This document shows, in pieces, positions 50,225 through 59,508 of a DNA stretch of 64,000 bases. Every line of letters starts with the position of its first letter. The first letter of the stretch is position 1. The notes below the pieces were generated by a model. That model did no database searches. It saw only the letters and a program-made list of their open reading frames with translations, and was not told the DNA's origin. The DNA is from Nitrospirota bacterium. GTDB lineage: Bacteria; JACPQY01. The stretch covers positions 68,616 through 132,615 of the forward strand of contig JACPQY010000071.1 in NCBI GenBank assembly GCA_016190245.1, in the 5' to 3' direction. A program made the translations under genes and the position numbers.

Positions 50225-51474
50225 GATCGGATCGCTCCGTCCATGGGCGGTTTCACCCCGCTGTAGTCCGCGCCGTAGTAGCAGGCTGCGGGCTTCCAGC
50301 CGGCCAGAGCGATGCACGTGTTGCAGTAGTGGCACCAGCGGATGTCCGTGCGACCCTCCCGAACCTTGTTGGGGAAATCCGGGTCGGCAATGATCTGCCG
50401 CCCCATCGCGATGATATCCCCCTCCCCTTTCTCCAGCACCGAGACCATCACCTCGGGCGTCTGGAACCCACCCATGCAAATGAGCGGTTGCTTCACCACG
50501 GAGCGGATCCGGCGGATGCCGTCCATGTTGAACCCCTCGCGGTACCTGAACCAGGCGTTGAGGAGGGGATTGATCGTCCGTGCCACGATCTTGACGGGGG
50601 TGGGCAGGTAGCGGCCCAGACCCTCCTTCATGACCACGGGCACCATGGACTCGCCAAGGATCGTTCTGGGATACTCGTACGTCCCGCTACTAAGCTCGAT
50701 CGCATCCACCGCCATCCGACCCACCCGCTCTGCGATCTCAGGGAGCGAGCGCAGGGTCACGCCTTTCGGGAGCCCGTCCATGGAGTTGAGCTTCACCGTG
50801 ACCAGAAAACCCCCGGCCGTCTTCTCGCGCACCGCCTTGACGATTTCGTCGAGGACCCGGAGGCGATTCTCGAGCGACCCGCCGTACTCGTCCGTCCTCT
50901 TGTTCGTCCGCCGCGAGATGAACGAGGAAACAAGATAGCCGTGTGCCGCATGGATCTGGACGCCGTCCAGTCCCGCCTCCTGCGCCCGGCGTGCGGCCTC
51001 GCCGAAACTCACGATCACCTCCTTGATCTCGTCTCGGGTCAGTTCCCGCGGCTTGATCAGCGACACGAGGTGACGCACGGGCGACGGCCCCACGACTTCG
51101 GTCGGGCCCTCATGCCCCACCCCCGGCACGGGGATCATCTGCCTGCCGGGATGCTGGAGCTGCGCCAGAATCAGCGCCCCGTGGCGATGAACCGTATCGG
51201 CCACGCTCCGCCACCCGGGAATCTTGTCGTCCTTGTCCAAGCCCGGCACGTGCGGCCCCATTTTCCCCTTGAGAAGGGTATAGACAACCCCCGTGTGGAT
51301 GAGTCCCACTCCCCCGCGCGCGATCCGGTCATACCAATCCACATACTCTTGCGTGATGAACCCGTCCGCGCTGGCCCTCGTCTCGCCCGTGGCGGTCTTC
51401 GCTAATCGGTTCTTCACCGTCCGCTCGCCGACTCGGAGCGGCTGAAACAACGCTGAGTGATTAGGCTGGTCCAT
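50221..51474 (-). CDS. Old-yellow-enzyme-type flavin oxidoreductase
   Basis: The 417-residue protein starts at the ATG 51474 with AGGAGG eight bases upstream. It is a TIM-barrel FMN enzyme: LFQPLRVGERTVKNRLAKTA, LILAQLQHPGR, DGVQIHAAHGYLVSSF (the HxxH-type substrate site), TDEYGGSLENR and IIAMGRQIIADPDF. The C-terminus has RWCHYCNTC, as in the 2,4-dienoyl-CoA reductase branch whose Cys bind a 4Fe-4S cluster, but the further FAD/NADH domain is absent. Reduction of an activated C=C bond is likely. Confidence 0.9.
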   Translation of the reverse strand: MDQPNHSALFQPLRVGERTVKNRLAKTATGETRASADGFITQEYVDWYDRIARGGVGLIHTGVVYTLLKGKMGPHVPGLDKDDKIPGWRSVADTVHRHGALILAQLQHPGRQMIPVPGVGHEGPTEVVGPSPVRHLVSLIKPRELTRDEIKEVIVSFGEAARRAQEAGLDGVQIHAAHGYLVSSFISRRTNKRTDEYGGSLENRLRVLDEIVKAVREKTAGGFLVTVKLNSMDGLPKGVTLRSLPEIAERVGRMAVDAIELSSGTYEYPRTILGESMVPVVMKEGLGRYLPTPVKIVARTINPLLNAWFRYREGFNMDGIRRIRSVVKQPLICMGGFQTPEVMVSVLEKGEGDIIAMGRQIIADPDFPNKVREGRTDIRWCHYCNTCIALAGWKPAACYYGADYSGVKPPMDGAIRS

Positions 51475-51499
51475 CGTGTCCTGCCTCCTTTGCCCTCTC

Positions 51500-52195
51500 C
51501 TACCCAGGTGCCGTGCCCTTGGGCACTCCACCCGCTCCCACCCACTGGAGAAGCCACTGTTTGAAATCCTCGAATCCCTGCTCCGCCCTCGCCGGACGCC
51601 CCATAATCAGGGCGCTCGTCCACAAGCCGAGCACCATCGCCAGGATCAGGTCAGCCAGTCTTTCGTCCGCCGACTTGGGTCGATTCGCGCGAGGCCCCAT
51701 CACAACGCCGATGCCCTCGATGAGCATCCGCCTCAGTTGCTCGTACACCGGCCTGACCCTCTTTCCGATGCGCTTCTTCGTCACGGACTGCGCCACCAAG
51801 TCCAGGACCAGCGGCATGAGTGGCCAGGACGCCCGCATGCGCGACCACAGCCGGTCCAGGGCCCACGCCGCCTGCCCCAGCGAGGGGCCCGTCGCCGCCG
51901 CCGCAGAGAGCACCTCTTCCGAGACCCTCGTGTAGAGTTGACGAACCACCTCGACGAGCAGCTTTTCCTTCGATGAGAAATGGTACAAGACGAGTCCCTT
52001 CGACACACCCGCAGTCGCCGCCACCTCCTCCATCGAGGTCGTCTGAAATCCGTTTCGATTGAAGCACTCGATCGCCGCGGCAAGGATCGCCTGTGTAGAG
52101 GCAGCGGTCCGCTCCGCCTGCGTCCGCCCTGCCCTTCCGGCGGCCGCGGCGTCCGCGCGTCGCTCCCCGCCGATTCCGTTCAGAGGCAATGCCAT
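51500..52195 (-). CDS. TetR-family transcriptional regulator
   Basis: The 231-residue protein has the TetR helix-turn-helix at about 30-75 (QAILAAAIECFNRNGFQTTS, EEVAATAGVSKGLVLYHF, SKEKLL) and a divergent helical ligand domain. It lies 25 bases upstream of the OYE gene, in the same direction, so it probably controls the OYE/decarboxylase/radical SAM genes together with itself. A 26-bp imperfect palindrome touches its start codon. The ligand is unknown. Confidence 0.92.
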   Translation of the reverse strand: MALPLNGIGGERRADAAAAGRAGRTQAERTAASTQAILAAAIECFNRNGFQTTSMEEVAATAGVSKGLVLYHFSSKEKLLVEVVRQLYTRVSEEVLSAAAATGPSLGQAAWALDRLWSRMRASWPLMPLVLDLVAQSVTKKRIGKRVRPVYEQLRRMLIEGIGVVMGPRANRPKSADERLADLILAMVLGLWTSALIMGRPARAEQGFEDFKQWLLQWVGAGGVPKGTAPG

Positions 52196-52221
52196 ATACT
52201 TACTGTCCAGATAGTCAGTAT
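52196..52221. promoter_or_regulatory. Likely operator of the TetR regulator
   Basis: The 26 bases starting ATACTTACTGTCC read outward as an imperfect palindrome: the two 13-base half-sites agree at 10 positions (ATACTTACTGTCC versus ATACTGACTATCT). It directly adjoins the TetR start codon, the typical place for autoregulation. The remaining bases up to 52340 hold no gene. Confidence 0.55.
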
Positions 52222-52340
52222 CTACACACCCTGGGAATCATGTCAAGCCCCCCCCTGGTTCCTGGGTCGGGGATCAGGAAGTCGGCGGTGCTCCGCGACT
52301 GATACTCAGCCGGCCGCCTCCGGAACCTGGGAGACTCGGT

Positions 52341-54317
52341 TCACTCCATCTCGCAGCCGTCCGCCGGATCGTCCGCCTCGTCACGACCGAAAACCTGGAT
52401 GCCGTAGGAGCCCTCCGGCTCGTACGGCGGCTCAGCGTCAGCGGGATCGGCGAGGTCGGGGCTGCACGACATGCTGTAAAGGTATCGCTCATGGGCGCCG
52501 TCGTAAACGGCGTTGTTGCAGGAAATCGAGCGCACCCGGGCACGATCCACAAGCGTGACGCGGGCGGCAGGCTGCTCCTGGAGAATGGCCAGGATGTCGA
52601 AGACTCCGAAGAAGAGCTTTCCGCTCCGAAGCGAGTCCAGGAATGCCGCCCCGGAAAACATGAGGCCGTCCTCGTTGACGTACAGGTTCGAAAGCAGGAC
52701 TGCATCCCTGGAAATGCTCCCCCGGTAGACATGGGTCAACGTGTGTGTCTCCGCATCGAAACGGAAGACCTGAGGGGTGTTGAGCTTCCCGCTGCCGGCG
52801 CCGATCACCACGTAGTCATGGAGGATGCCTCGTTTCGGATCCGCGGGCACGATGGCCGGCGAGGCCACTGTGCGACCCGTCAGGGGGAGGCGGGCAAGAA
52901 GCCCCCCATTCGGGCCGAAGGCCATGAGATCCGTCGGCGCGTCCGCATCCACGGCGTCGGCCACCCCGGAATAGTCACCGAACGCTGTGAACACGATTCC
53001 GTTGACGGGGTGAATCGTCGGGGAAGCCTCGGACAGCTCCTGGTCCAGCTTCTCCGCCCAGAGAAAACGAAGCTGCCTCGCCGCGGGGTCCCACGTGGCC
53101 GCCGCCATGTATCCGGCTTGGGCCTCCCCCAACTCGAAATTGACGCCGCCGGCCGTGGCGAGCTTCGAGAGGCGACCGTGCGTGAGCGCCAAGTAAAGGT
53201 GGTCGAGCCCGGTCTCCGGGTTCCGCCCCACAGCGATGCTGTTGAGGTTGAGCAGGCTGTCGCGCGTGAGCGCCGCTTCACCCACCAACCCGTACCGCGC
53301 GTTGATCCCTTCGGAGAACCTGAGATGGTCGAGGATCGCACCGGTGAGGCGGTGCAAAACGAGGATCTCCCCGTTGGCGGTCCCCACCACCCAGTTCCCT
53401 TCCGATGTCAGGTTTCCACCGCTGGGCGCCACGGACTGAAGTCGCTCCGCATCCGATGTGCGCCAGACGACAACCACGCCACCGCTCCCGTCGCCCGGCC
53501 CCCAGTAGCCCACCGCGGAGCCGGATTCTCCGCTCATGCTAATGACCGGACGATCGGGCATCGGCCCCTCGAGAGCCATCACAATCTCGCCGGGCTCCAC
53601 CGCGGAATGCTTCGCGGAAATGCCGTCCGGCAGAGGGAAGATCTGCCCCGACACGGCGATTTCATTTTCGGTGAAGTAAATCCATTCATCGGGAGAACCC
53701 TCCAAAGCGGCTGCAACCCCCGGATCAGGTGTTCGCGCCAGGGCTGACCGGAGATCGACCCGGCGGATGCGCCACATCGAGGCGGTATTCGGCACCCCGT
53801 AGGCGGCCAACTGCCCGACGGCCTTCTCCCACAACGGGACCACCCTGCCGTCGCGCACCGTCATGCCGTGGGAGTTGGGCTCGCCGATGGCGTCGGCCCA
53901 CGAGTTCCCAAAGATCCTCTCGCCGTTCCGGCCAAGGGTGACACCGGGCATCAGCCGGCGTGTCTCCAACCCTGAGGCCACCTCACGGATGCATCGAGGC
54001 ATGGAATACGGCACGAAGTCGGAAATGCAGCGATCCCGGTGGATCTGGTACCACCTGTTTCCCTCCGGGGCGTAGGTGTCGTGGCACCAACCGTTCGGGG
54101 CGTCCCATACCGTCGAGGCGATCCCCGTCTGCCCCTCGGTGGATCCCGTTGAACTGCACCCAACCCCCAACAGTAAGGTTATTGAAAGGGCGGAGGCAGC
54201 GGTCCCCGCGGCGCGACGCGCCGCCCACGGCGCGGCCGCGCCATTCCGGGAATCACCCAACCCCGGCGTTTCGACGATGTGAATGCTCTTTCGACCGATG
54301 CTCGATTTATAGTCCAT
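52341..54317 (-). CDS. Large lipoprotein, possibly beta-propeller
   Basis: From the ATG at 54317 the protein has 658 residues. A long n-region leads to a hydrophobic stretch and lipobox LGVGC, then SSTGSTEG. The mature protein has many short beta segments with Gly/Asp turns (VVGTANGEILVLHRLTGAIL, GLDHLYLALTHGRLSKLA, FGPNGGLLARLPLTG, DYVVIGAGSGKL), resembling PQQ- or WD-type propellers, and several Cys pairs (WCHDTY, DRCIS, SMSCSPD). No family is recognised. A 23-bp palindrome lies just upstream. Confidence 0.72.
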   Translation of the reverse strand: MDYKSSIGRKSIHIVETPGLGDSRNGAAAPWAARRAAGTAASALSITLLLGVGCSSTGSTEGQTGIASTVWDAPNGWCHDTYAPEGNRWYQIHRDRCISDFVPYSMPRCIREVASGLETRRLMPGVTLGRNGERIFGNSWADAIGEPNSHGMTVRDGRVVPLWEKAVGQLAAYGVPNTASMWRIRRVDLRSALARTPDPGVAAALEGSPDEWIYFTENEIAVSGQIFPLPDGISAKHSAVEPGEIVMALEGPMPDRPVISMSGESGSAVGYWGPGDGSGGVVVVWRTSDAERLQSVAPSGGNLTSEGNWVVGTANGEILVLHRLTGAILDHLRFSEGINARYGLVGEAALTRDSLLNLNSIAVGRNPETGLDHLYLALTHGRLSKLATAGGVNFELGEAQAGYMAAATWDPAARQLRFLWAEKLDQELSEASPTIHPVNGIVFTAFGDYSGVADAVDADAPTDLMAFGPNGGLLARLPLTGRTVASPAIVPADPKRGILHDYVVIGAGSGKLNTPQVFRFDAETHTLTHVYRGSISRDAVLLSNLYVNEDGLMFSGAAFLDSLRSGKLFFGVFDILAILQEQPAARVTLVDRARVRSISCNNAVYDGAHERYLYSMSCSPDLADPADAEPPYEPEGSYGIQVFGRDEADDPADGCEME

Positions 54318-54324
54318 AGGTCGA

Positions 54325-54347
54325 AGATTAGACCCTTGGTCTAGTCT
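54325..54347. promoter_or_regulatory. 23-bp palindrome upstream of large lipoprotein gene
   Basis: AGATTAGACC and GGTCTAGTCT flank a CTT centre; the half-sites are complementary at 9 of 10 positions. It ends seven bases before the start codon of the lipoprotein gene and is the size of a dimeric repressor site. No regulator for it is identified; the nearby TetR operator has a different sequence. Confidence 0.45.
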
Positions 54348-54479
54348 GTCAAGCGATCGCCGGTGAGCGGGTCCGAAATGCAAGGGGTCTCAATCCCAGG
54401 CCCCCCCATCTGCCGCGCAACCACTCTTGCGCGACATCGCACCGGCGGCAATAATGAACACCGCTGTTCAAACCTCACC

Positions 54480-54553
54480 GTCCCCGTAGCTCAGATGGAT
54501 AGAGCGGCGGATTCCTAATCCGCAGGCCGTGGGTTCAAATCCCGCCGGGGACA
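54480..54553 (+). tRNA. tRNA-Arg (anticodon CCT)
   Basis: The cloverleaf folds completely: acceptor GTCCCCG/CGGGGAC (54480-54486 with 54546-54552), D-stem GCTC/GAGC, anticodon stem GCGGA/TCCGC with loop TTCCTAA (anticodon CCT), and T-arm GTGGG-TTCAAAT-CCCGC. The discriminator base is A at 54553. CCA is not encoded (ATG follows), so it must be added after transcription. The gene lies 40 bases before a palindromic element. Confidence 0.96.
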
Positions 54554-54591
54554 TGCCACCCGAGATGCCGAAGGATCGCCAGTAGCGGAGA

Positions 54592-54756
54592 ACAAGTACC
54601 GTGTTGAACAAGTTTTGCAGCAGATCGAAAAATGGACAGTTCTCGTCAACACGGTACCTACGCCCCGCCCCTATTCGGAAATCCGAACGGAGAGCGGGGC
54701 TACCGCACAGCGAGAATGTCGGAAACTATTTCATGAATTCCTCAACGCCGTACTAG
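54592..54756. repeat. Nested palindromic element before sulfatase gene
   Basis: Arms GTACCGTGTTGA (54596-54607) and TCAACACGGTAC (54646-54657) are perfectly complementary over 12 bases. A second hairpin pairs GCCCCGC with GCGGGGC (54662-54668 with 54694-54700) around an inner TTCGG/CCGAA. The ends match the element before fabH: a left end of the form AGTACC.TGTTGA..AA.T.TTG.A.CAGATCG, and a right end GAATTCCTCAACGC...TACTAG. The two are clearly one family although the inner hairpins differ. Confidence 0.8.
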
Positions 54757-54770
54757 GCTTGACTCAACGT

Positions 54771-56183
54771 GTGAGACGATCGCTTGCCGCGGCAGGCATG
54801 GTTGCGGTCACCTTGGCCTGTAACGCGGATCTCTCCGGGAGGCGAGCCGCCCAGCCCAACATCATCCTGATCCTGACCGACGACCAGGAAGTTGAGAGCC
54901 TCGCGTCTATGCGGCGCGTCGGGGAGGAACTGGCACGCGCCGGCACCACCCTCACGCACGCCTTCGTCACCTTCCCGGTCTGCTGCCCCTCCCGCGCCTC
55001 AACCCTTCGCGGCCAGTACGTCCACAACCACCAAGTCCTGGGGAACTCGCCCCCGACCGGGAGTTTCACCCGTTTCGAGGAGCAAGGGCTCGAAGGCTCC
55101 ACCGTGGCCGTCTGGCTGAAATCTGCCGGCTATCAAACGGCCTTCTTCGGCAAGTACCTCAATGGATATCCCGGAGACCTCGGCTCGTCCTACGTGCCCC
55201 CCGGATGGACCGATTGGTATGGTTCCCTCGGTCACTACTATGACTATCGCCTGAACGAAAACGGCCGCGTGGTGAAGTACGGCTCGGAGCCGGAGGACTA
55301 CGAGACGGACGTGCTGGCGCGCCGGGCGGCCGATTTCATCAAGCTCGCCGCGCCGCTCGGCCCGATATTCATGTACATCGCGCCCTATGCGCCCCACGCC
55401 CCCGCCACGCCCGCGCCCCGCCACGCCTCCCTCTTCCCGGAGGCTGCCGCTCCCCGCCAGCCCTCCTTCAACGAGGAGGACGTATCAGACAAGCCCGAGT
55501 GGGTGCAGCGCGGGGAACCGCTCGACGCCGACGCGATCGGCTCCATTGACGAGCACTACCGCGATCGCCTCCGATCGGTTCAAGCGGTGGATGATCTGGT
55601 CGGCTCCGTGCTGGACGCACTGCGCTCCGCGGGGCAACTCGACCGAACCTACATCTTCTACACATCCGACAACGGCTTTCACCTCGGGCAACACCGCCTT
55701 CCGCCCGGCAAGCGAACGGCCTACGAGGAAGATATCCGGGTTCCGCTCATTGTGCGGGGGCCCGGCGTGCCCGCCGGACGCGAACTGGATCTGCTCGTCA
55801 GCAACGTGGACCTCGCCCCGACTTTTTCCGACCTCGGCGGGGCACAGACCCCCTCTTTCGTGGACGGCCGGTCGCTCCTGCCGTTTCTGACCGGGACCCC
55901 GCCTCCGGCGGAAACTTGGCGCAAGCGGCTGCTCGTCGAGCAGTGGATGGAACCGGAAGAGAGCCGGAACCGGGCGCCCGACTTCGGTCTGCTCCGCACA
56001 GAGAACCTCGTCTACGTCGAGTACTCCACCGGCGAACGCGAACTCTATGACCTTGGCGCCGATCCCTTCGAACTCAACAGCGCTCATGCCTCAGCCGACC
56101 CGACACTCATTCAAGATCTCGGCAAGCGGCTTGCGGCGCTCCGGGCGTGCACCGGCTCCTCGTGCCGGGACGCGGACCGATAA
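54771..56183 (+). CDS. Sulfatase lipoprotein
   Basis: The protein hydrolyses sulfate esters, probably of a glycan. I start at GTG 54771, giving 470 residues with a lipoprotein signal (VRRSLAAAGMVAVTLAC); a TTG at 54759 is also possible. Upstream open frame is the palindromic element. Family motifs: PNIILILTDDQEVES (metal Asp pair), CCPSRAS with Cys71 as the formylglycine site (CxPSR), FFGKYLNGYPGD, SDNGFHLGQH and RTAYEEDIRVPLIVRGPG. The closest type is the N-acetylglucosamine-6-sulfatase-like group. A maturation factor for formylglycine is not in the window. Confidence 0.92.
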   Translation: MRRSLAAAGMVAVTLACNADLSGRRAAQPNIILILTDDQEVESLASMRRVGEELARAGTTLTHAFVTFPVCCPSRASTLRGQYVHNHQVLGNSPPTGSFTRFEEQGLEGSTVAVWLKSAGYQTAFFGKYLNGYPGDLGSSYVPPGWTDWYGSLGHYYDYRLNENGRVVKYGSEPEDYETDVLARRAADFIKLAAPLGPIFMYIAPYAPHAPATPAPRHASLFPEAAAPRQPSFNEEDVSDKPEWVQRGEPLDADAIGSIDEHYRDRLRSVQAVDDLVGSVLDALRSAGQLDRTYIFYTSDNGFHLGQHRLPPGKRTAYEEDIRVPLIVRGPGVPAGRELDLLVSNVDLAPTFSDLGGAQTPSFVDGRSLLPFLTGTPPPAETWRKRLLVEQWMEPEESRNRAPDFGLLRTENLVYVEYSTGERELYDLGADPFELNSAHASADPTLIQDLGKRLAALRACTGSSCRDADR

Positions 56184-56343
56184 CCGGTCCCACCCCTGTC
56201 GCAGCGAGACGAGGGAGGGCTGCTTCCAACGACAGCTCCCCCACCGGCGCAAGCCGCGGCACTGTTTGACAACGGCACGGTGTCCGGTACGATGGCCGAC
56301 CATAGCGGGCTGTGGTTGGCACCGCCTGACCAGGAGGAGTTCC

Positions 56344-57996
56344 ATGCGCACTGTTCCGGGCCACCGGCTCGCTCTCATCTCGATACTTGCCCTTGCCACG
56401 GCCCACTGCTCCGATTCCGAAACGCTGACCGGAGCCCCCTGGGACTCCTTCACAGTTCGCATCGTTGCGGACCGCACGCAGGTCGTCCCCGAGGAACTGA
56501 ATCCCCTCAACCCTGATGAGGGCGTGTGCTGCTCTCTTTCCGAACCCACGAAGCGGGCTCAGATCTATAGGGTCCATGCAGACGGCTCCGTGCTTGACTG
56601 CCTGACCTGCAATCACTCTGATTCCGCTTTCAATACCAACTATCAGCCCTTCTACACACCCGATGGAGAACGCATCGTCTTCGCCTCCAGCCGAGACCGC
56701 GCGAAGGATGCGAACCCATTCCTCAATTCCTTCGGAGGCGAGATCTACATCATGAACAGCGATGGGAGCGATCCCCAACGCCTCACGTTCTACGAAGGGA
56801 TTGCGCGCGTGCCCCGCGTCAGCCTTGACGGTAAACGCATCTTCTGGTCCCAGGTCACGTCCGACAATCGCTGGCACCTGGTCTTTGCAGACCTCGTCGA
56901 ACGCAACGGCCAATTCGGTTTGGGCGACACCTCGGAAGTCCGCATCCTGGGTCGGCCGAACGACCCTCTATCGGATCTTGCACATCAGCTCTCCTTCATC
57001 GAATGGAAATATCCCTCGCCGATCGGCGACTGGTGGTCCTTTTTCTCAGCCTTTGGATCCTCAATGAACGTGGATACCTACGCCGTCTCGCCCGGTGCTC
57101 GGCTCGCACACCGCCTGACCTCGAACCCCGAGAACGAGGAAACGGGTTCATGGGATCCAACCGGCTTGGGAATGGCGGTTCAATCCGGTCGGGACTACTA
57201 TCAGGTTCGACAGCTTGCCCCTCTGCCCCTTCCGACGCTCATCGACTTTGCGTTTGTGGCTTTCGGACTGCTTGTCGGGCAGCAGGGGGGCGCTGTTCCG
57301 TGGGTCTACGATCTCTACTATCTTGACGAAACGGGCGAAAACGGCATGACGAAACTCGTCGATGGAGAACCCGAGCGCCTTTTCACTGTCCCCAAGCCCT
57401 GGCTGAACGGAGGCCTCACACTGCCGTTCGACCAATTTCGGCACGGGCTCGCGAATCCCCCCGGCTCGAGGGACGTTTATCGCTATGGCGTAGTGGATTT
57501 TGAGGGCCGGTCGCGGGCCGTCCATCGCGTCGGCAACAATCCGGCGTTTCTTGAACGGGCCTCGTTGGAATCCTTCCCCGTCGAGATCGTGCCTTTCGAT
57601 CCCAACCATGTTCAACCCTCCTTCGAGACAACGATACCGGGCAAGATTTCCGGGCAGCTTTCCGTCGCGATCAACTCCCGGCTCGATCACCAGGTCATGA
57701 CCGGTACGATTCAGATTCGATTTGACCAATTCAGGAATGGTGAGAAGTTGGACGGAGACTTCACGCTCGATGGCGAGCTCTCGGTTGACTATGAAATCCC
57801 CAAAGACATCACGAAGCTTCGATTGACCCTGAAGGGCGACATCCAGTTCACCGATCCGGAAGGTGTTTCATTCCGACTGAAACACGACTGGAAGGTGGAA
57901 GAACTGACCATCAAAGGAGACATCGATTTCCAGCGTCCGGCCAACACAGAACGTCGGGAAATCCGGTTTCCCCTCGCGACCCTGTTGGGGCTTTGA
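56344..57996 (+). CDS. TolB/PD40-like lipoprotein
   Basis: The 550-residue protein starts at an ATG with AGGAGG six bases upstream. It has a lipoprotein signal ending ATAHC. The N-terminal half has PD40/TolB-type blades: FYTPDGERIVFASSRDRAKD, EIYIMNSDGSDPQRLTF, RVSLDGKRIFWSQV. A Cys cluster (GVCCSLS, DCLTCNHSD) precedes the blades. The C-terminal 130 residues are beta-rich and charged (for example LRLTLKGDIQFTDPEGVSF) and may be a separate sandwich domain. It follows the sulfatase by 160 bases; partner and ligand are unknown. Confidence 0.75.
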   Translation: MRTVPGHRLALISILALATAHCSDSETLTGAPWDSFTVRIVADRTQVVPEELNPLNPDEGVCCSLSEPTKRAQIYRVHADGSVLDCLTCNHSDSAFNTNYQPFYTPDGERIVFASSRDRAKDANPFLNSFGGEIYIMNSDGSDPQRLTFYEGIARVPRVSLDGKRIFWSQVTSDNRWHLVFADLVERNGQFGLGDTSEVRILGRPNDPLSDLAHQLSFIEWKYPSPIGDWWSFFSAFGSSMNVDTYAVSPGARLAHRLTSNPENEETGSWDPTGLGMAVQSGRDYYQVRQLAPLPLPTLIDFAFVAFGLLVGQQGGAVPWVYDLYYLDETGENGMTKLVDGEPERLFTVPKPWLNGGLTLPFDQFRHGLANPPGSRDVYRYGVVDFEGRSRAVHRVGNNPAFLERASLESFPVEIVPFDPNHVQPSFETTIPGKISGQLSVAINSRLDHQVMTGTIQIRFDQFRNGEKLDGDFTLDGELSVDYEIPKDITKLRLTLKGDIQFTDPEGVSFRLKHDWKVEELTIKGDIDFQRPANTERREIRFPLATLLGL

Positions 57997-58109
57997 TCCC
58001 GCTTTCGATTCCCCACCACGAACCGTGACCCCTTTCGGATGGCTCCACAAACGCGGCCACGGTCCCGACGCCGGTGGTCGCGTCGGTGGTGAGAGGGTAG
58101 GGTAGACGA

Positions 58110-59444
58110 ATGCACGACAAGACCGTCATCGTTATAGGAGCGGGCATCGCCGGCCTCACAGCGGCCCACACCCTGGCCAAGCGAGGGATGGGCGTGACGG
58201 TGCTGGAGGCGTCGGATCGAGTGGGCGGGCGAATGAGTACCGACAGGCGCGATGGGTACGTCATAGACCGGGGAGCCCAGTTCCTTACCGACGGCTACAG
58301 TGTCATCCCGGCGCTGCTGAGAGAGCTGGGTCTCGAGGGTCGCTTCAGGCGAACGAGCCGCTGGTCCGCGACCGTCCGATCCCGCCGGGTGCGCCGGGTG
58401 AGCGGGGCGAGACCTTGGACCGTGGTCAGCAGCGGCCTCCTGGGCCCATGGGATGCGCTCCGCCTCCTCACTCGAGCTCTGGCCCTGCGCAAGACCATCT
58501 CGCGTCTGCCGCTTAGCGACTACTCCGAGTGGCAGGCGTTGGACACTCACGATGCGGCCGACTGGATCGCCCATCAGTTCGGCCCCGACGTCCTCGAGTA
58601 CATTTTTGAGCCCATGCTTGAGGGGTTCTATTTCCAAGCCCCCGAGAACACGTCGCTCGCCCTGCCCCTCCAGGTCTGGAGCTACGGCGCGCGCAGGAAA
58701 GCCATCATGGCCCTGGAGGGAGGGATGGGCACGCTCCCCGAAACCCTCGCCGCCCGGCTCACGGTGCATCTAAACACGCCCGCCCAGGCCATCGAGTCGG
58801 ACGAACGCCAGGTGAAGGTGACGACGCCGAACGGTTCGTTCACGGCCGACCATGTGGTTCTGGCCGCGAGAACCTCCAGCGCGCGGTTGCTCCATGCGCC
58901 CGAGACCGAGGTCGAACGCAGGCTACTCGCTACTTCGTACAGCTCCACGATCAACCTCGCGCTTGCAACCGGAAAACCGGTCTCTTCCGCCGTGGTGGCA
59001 CCCGACATCTACGGTCTCCTGATTCCTCGGAAAGAGCGAAGTGTCATCGCGGCCGTCGCGATCGAATCGCGCAAGTGCCCGAGCTACGTTGCCTCCGGTG
59101 ACCTGCTGAACGTGATGCTGTGCGGTGAGGCGGGAAGGGCACTCGTGGACCAGCCCGAGGACCGTGTGCTCGCGCAGGTTCTTCCCGAGTTGGACCCGTT
59201 GTTCCCCGGCATCGAGGCCGATCTTCGATTCACTCATTTCTGCCGGTGGCCCGAAGCCGAGCCACGCTCTCCGGTCGGCCGCAGCCGCGACATACGAGCC
59301 TATCGCGCCGCAGCCCGTCCCGACCTCAAGGTGGTACTGGCGGGTGACTACATGGGTGCGCCCACCACCGAGGGCGCGGCGGAAAGCGGCACGTGGGCGG
59401 CGAATCTGATTGCGGGTGGCGACGGTTCGCCTGCGTACTCCTGA
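58110..59444 (+). CDS. FAD-dependent amine oxidase/protoporphyrinogen oxidase-like protein
   Basis: The 444-residue protein starts with the FAD dinucleotide fold VIVIGAGIAGLTAAHTLAKRG followed by VLEASDRVGGRMSTD and DRGAQFL, as in flavin amine oxidases and HemY-type protoporphyrinogen oxidases. The C-terminus has VVLAGDYMGAPTTEGAAESG, the second FAD contact. Phytoene-desaturase-like relatives are an alternative. Without other haem genes nearby the substrate cannot be named. Confidence 0.85.
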   Translation: MHDKTVIVIGAGIAGLTAAHTLAKRGMGVTVLEASDRVGGRMSTDRRDGYVIDRGAQFLTDGYSVIPALLRELGLEGRFRRTSRWSATVRSRRVRRVSGARPWTVVSSGLLGPWDALRLLTRALALRKTISRLPLSDYSEWQALDTHDAADWIAHQFGPDVLEYIFEPMLEGFYFQAPENTSLALPLQVWSYGARRKAIMALEGGMGTLPETLAARLTVHLNTPAQAIESDERQVKVTTPNGSFTADHVVLAARTSSARLLHAPETEVERRLLATSYSSTINLALATGKPVSSAVVAPDIYGLLIPRKERSVIAAVAIESRKCPSYVASGDLLNVMLCGEAGRALVDQPEDRVLAQVLPELDPLFPGIEADLRFTHFCRWPEAEPRSPVGRSRDIRAYRAAARPDLKVVLAGDYMGAPTTEGAAESGTWAANLIAGGDGSPAYS

Positions 59445-59508
59445 GACCGCACCAGCAACCCGGTCCCACGCGCCGAGCCACGAACCCCGCAGCGCCACGC
59501 CGAGGAGT

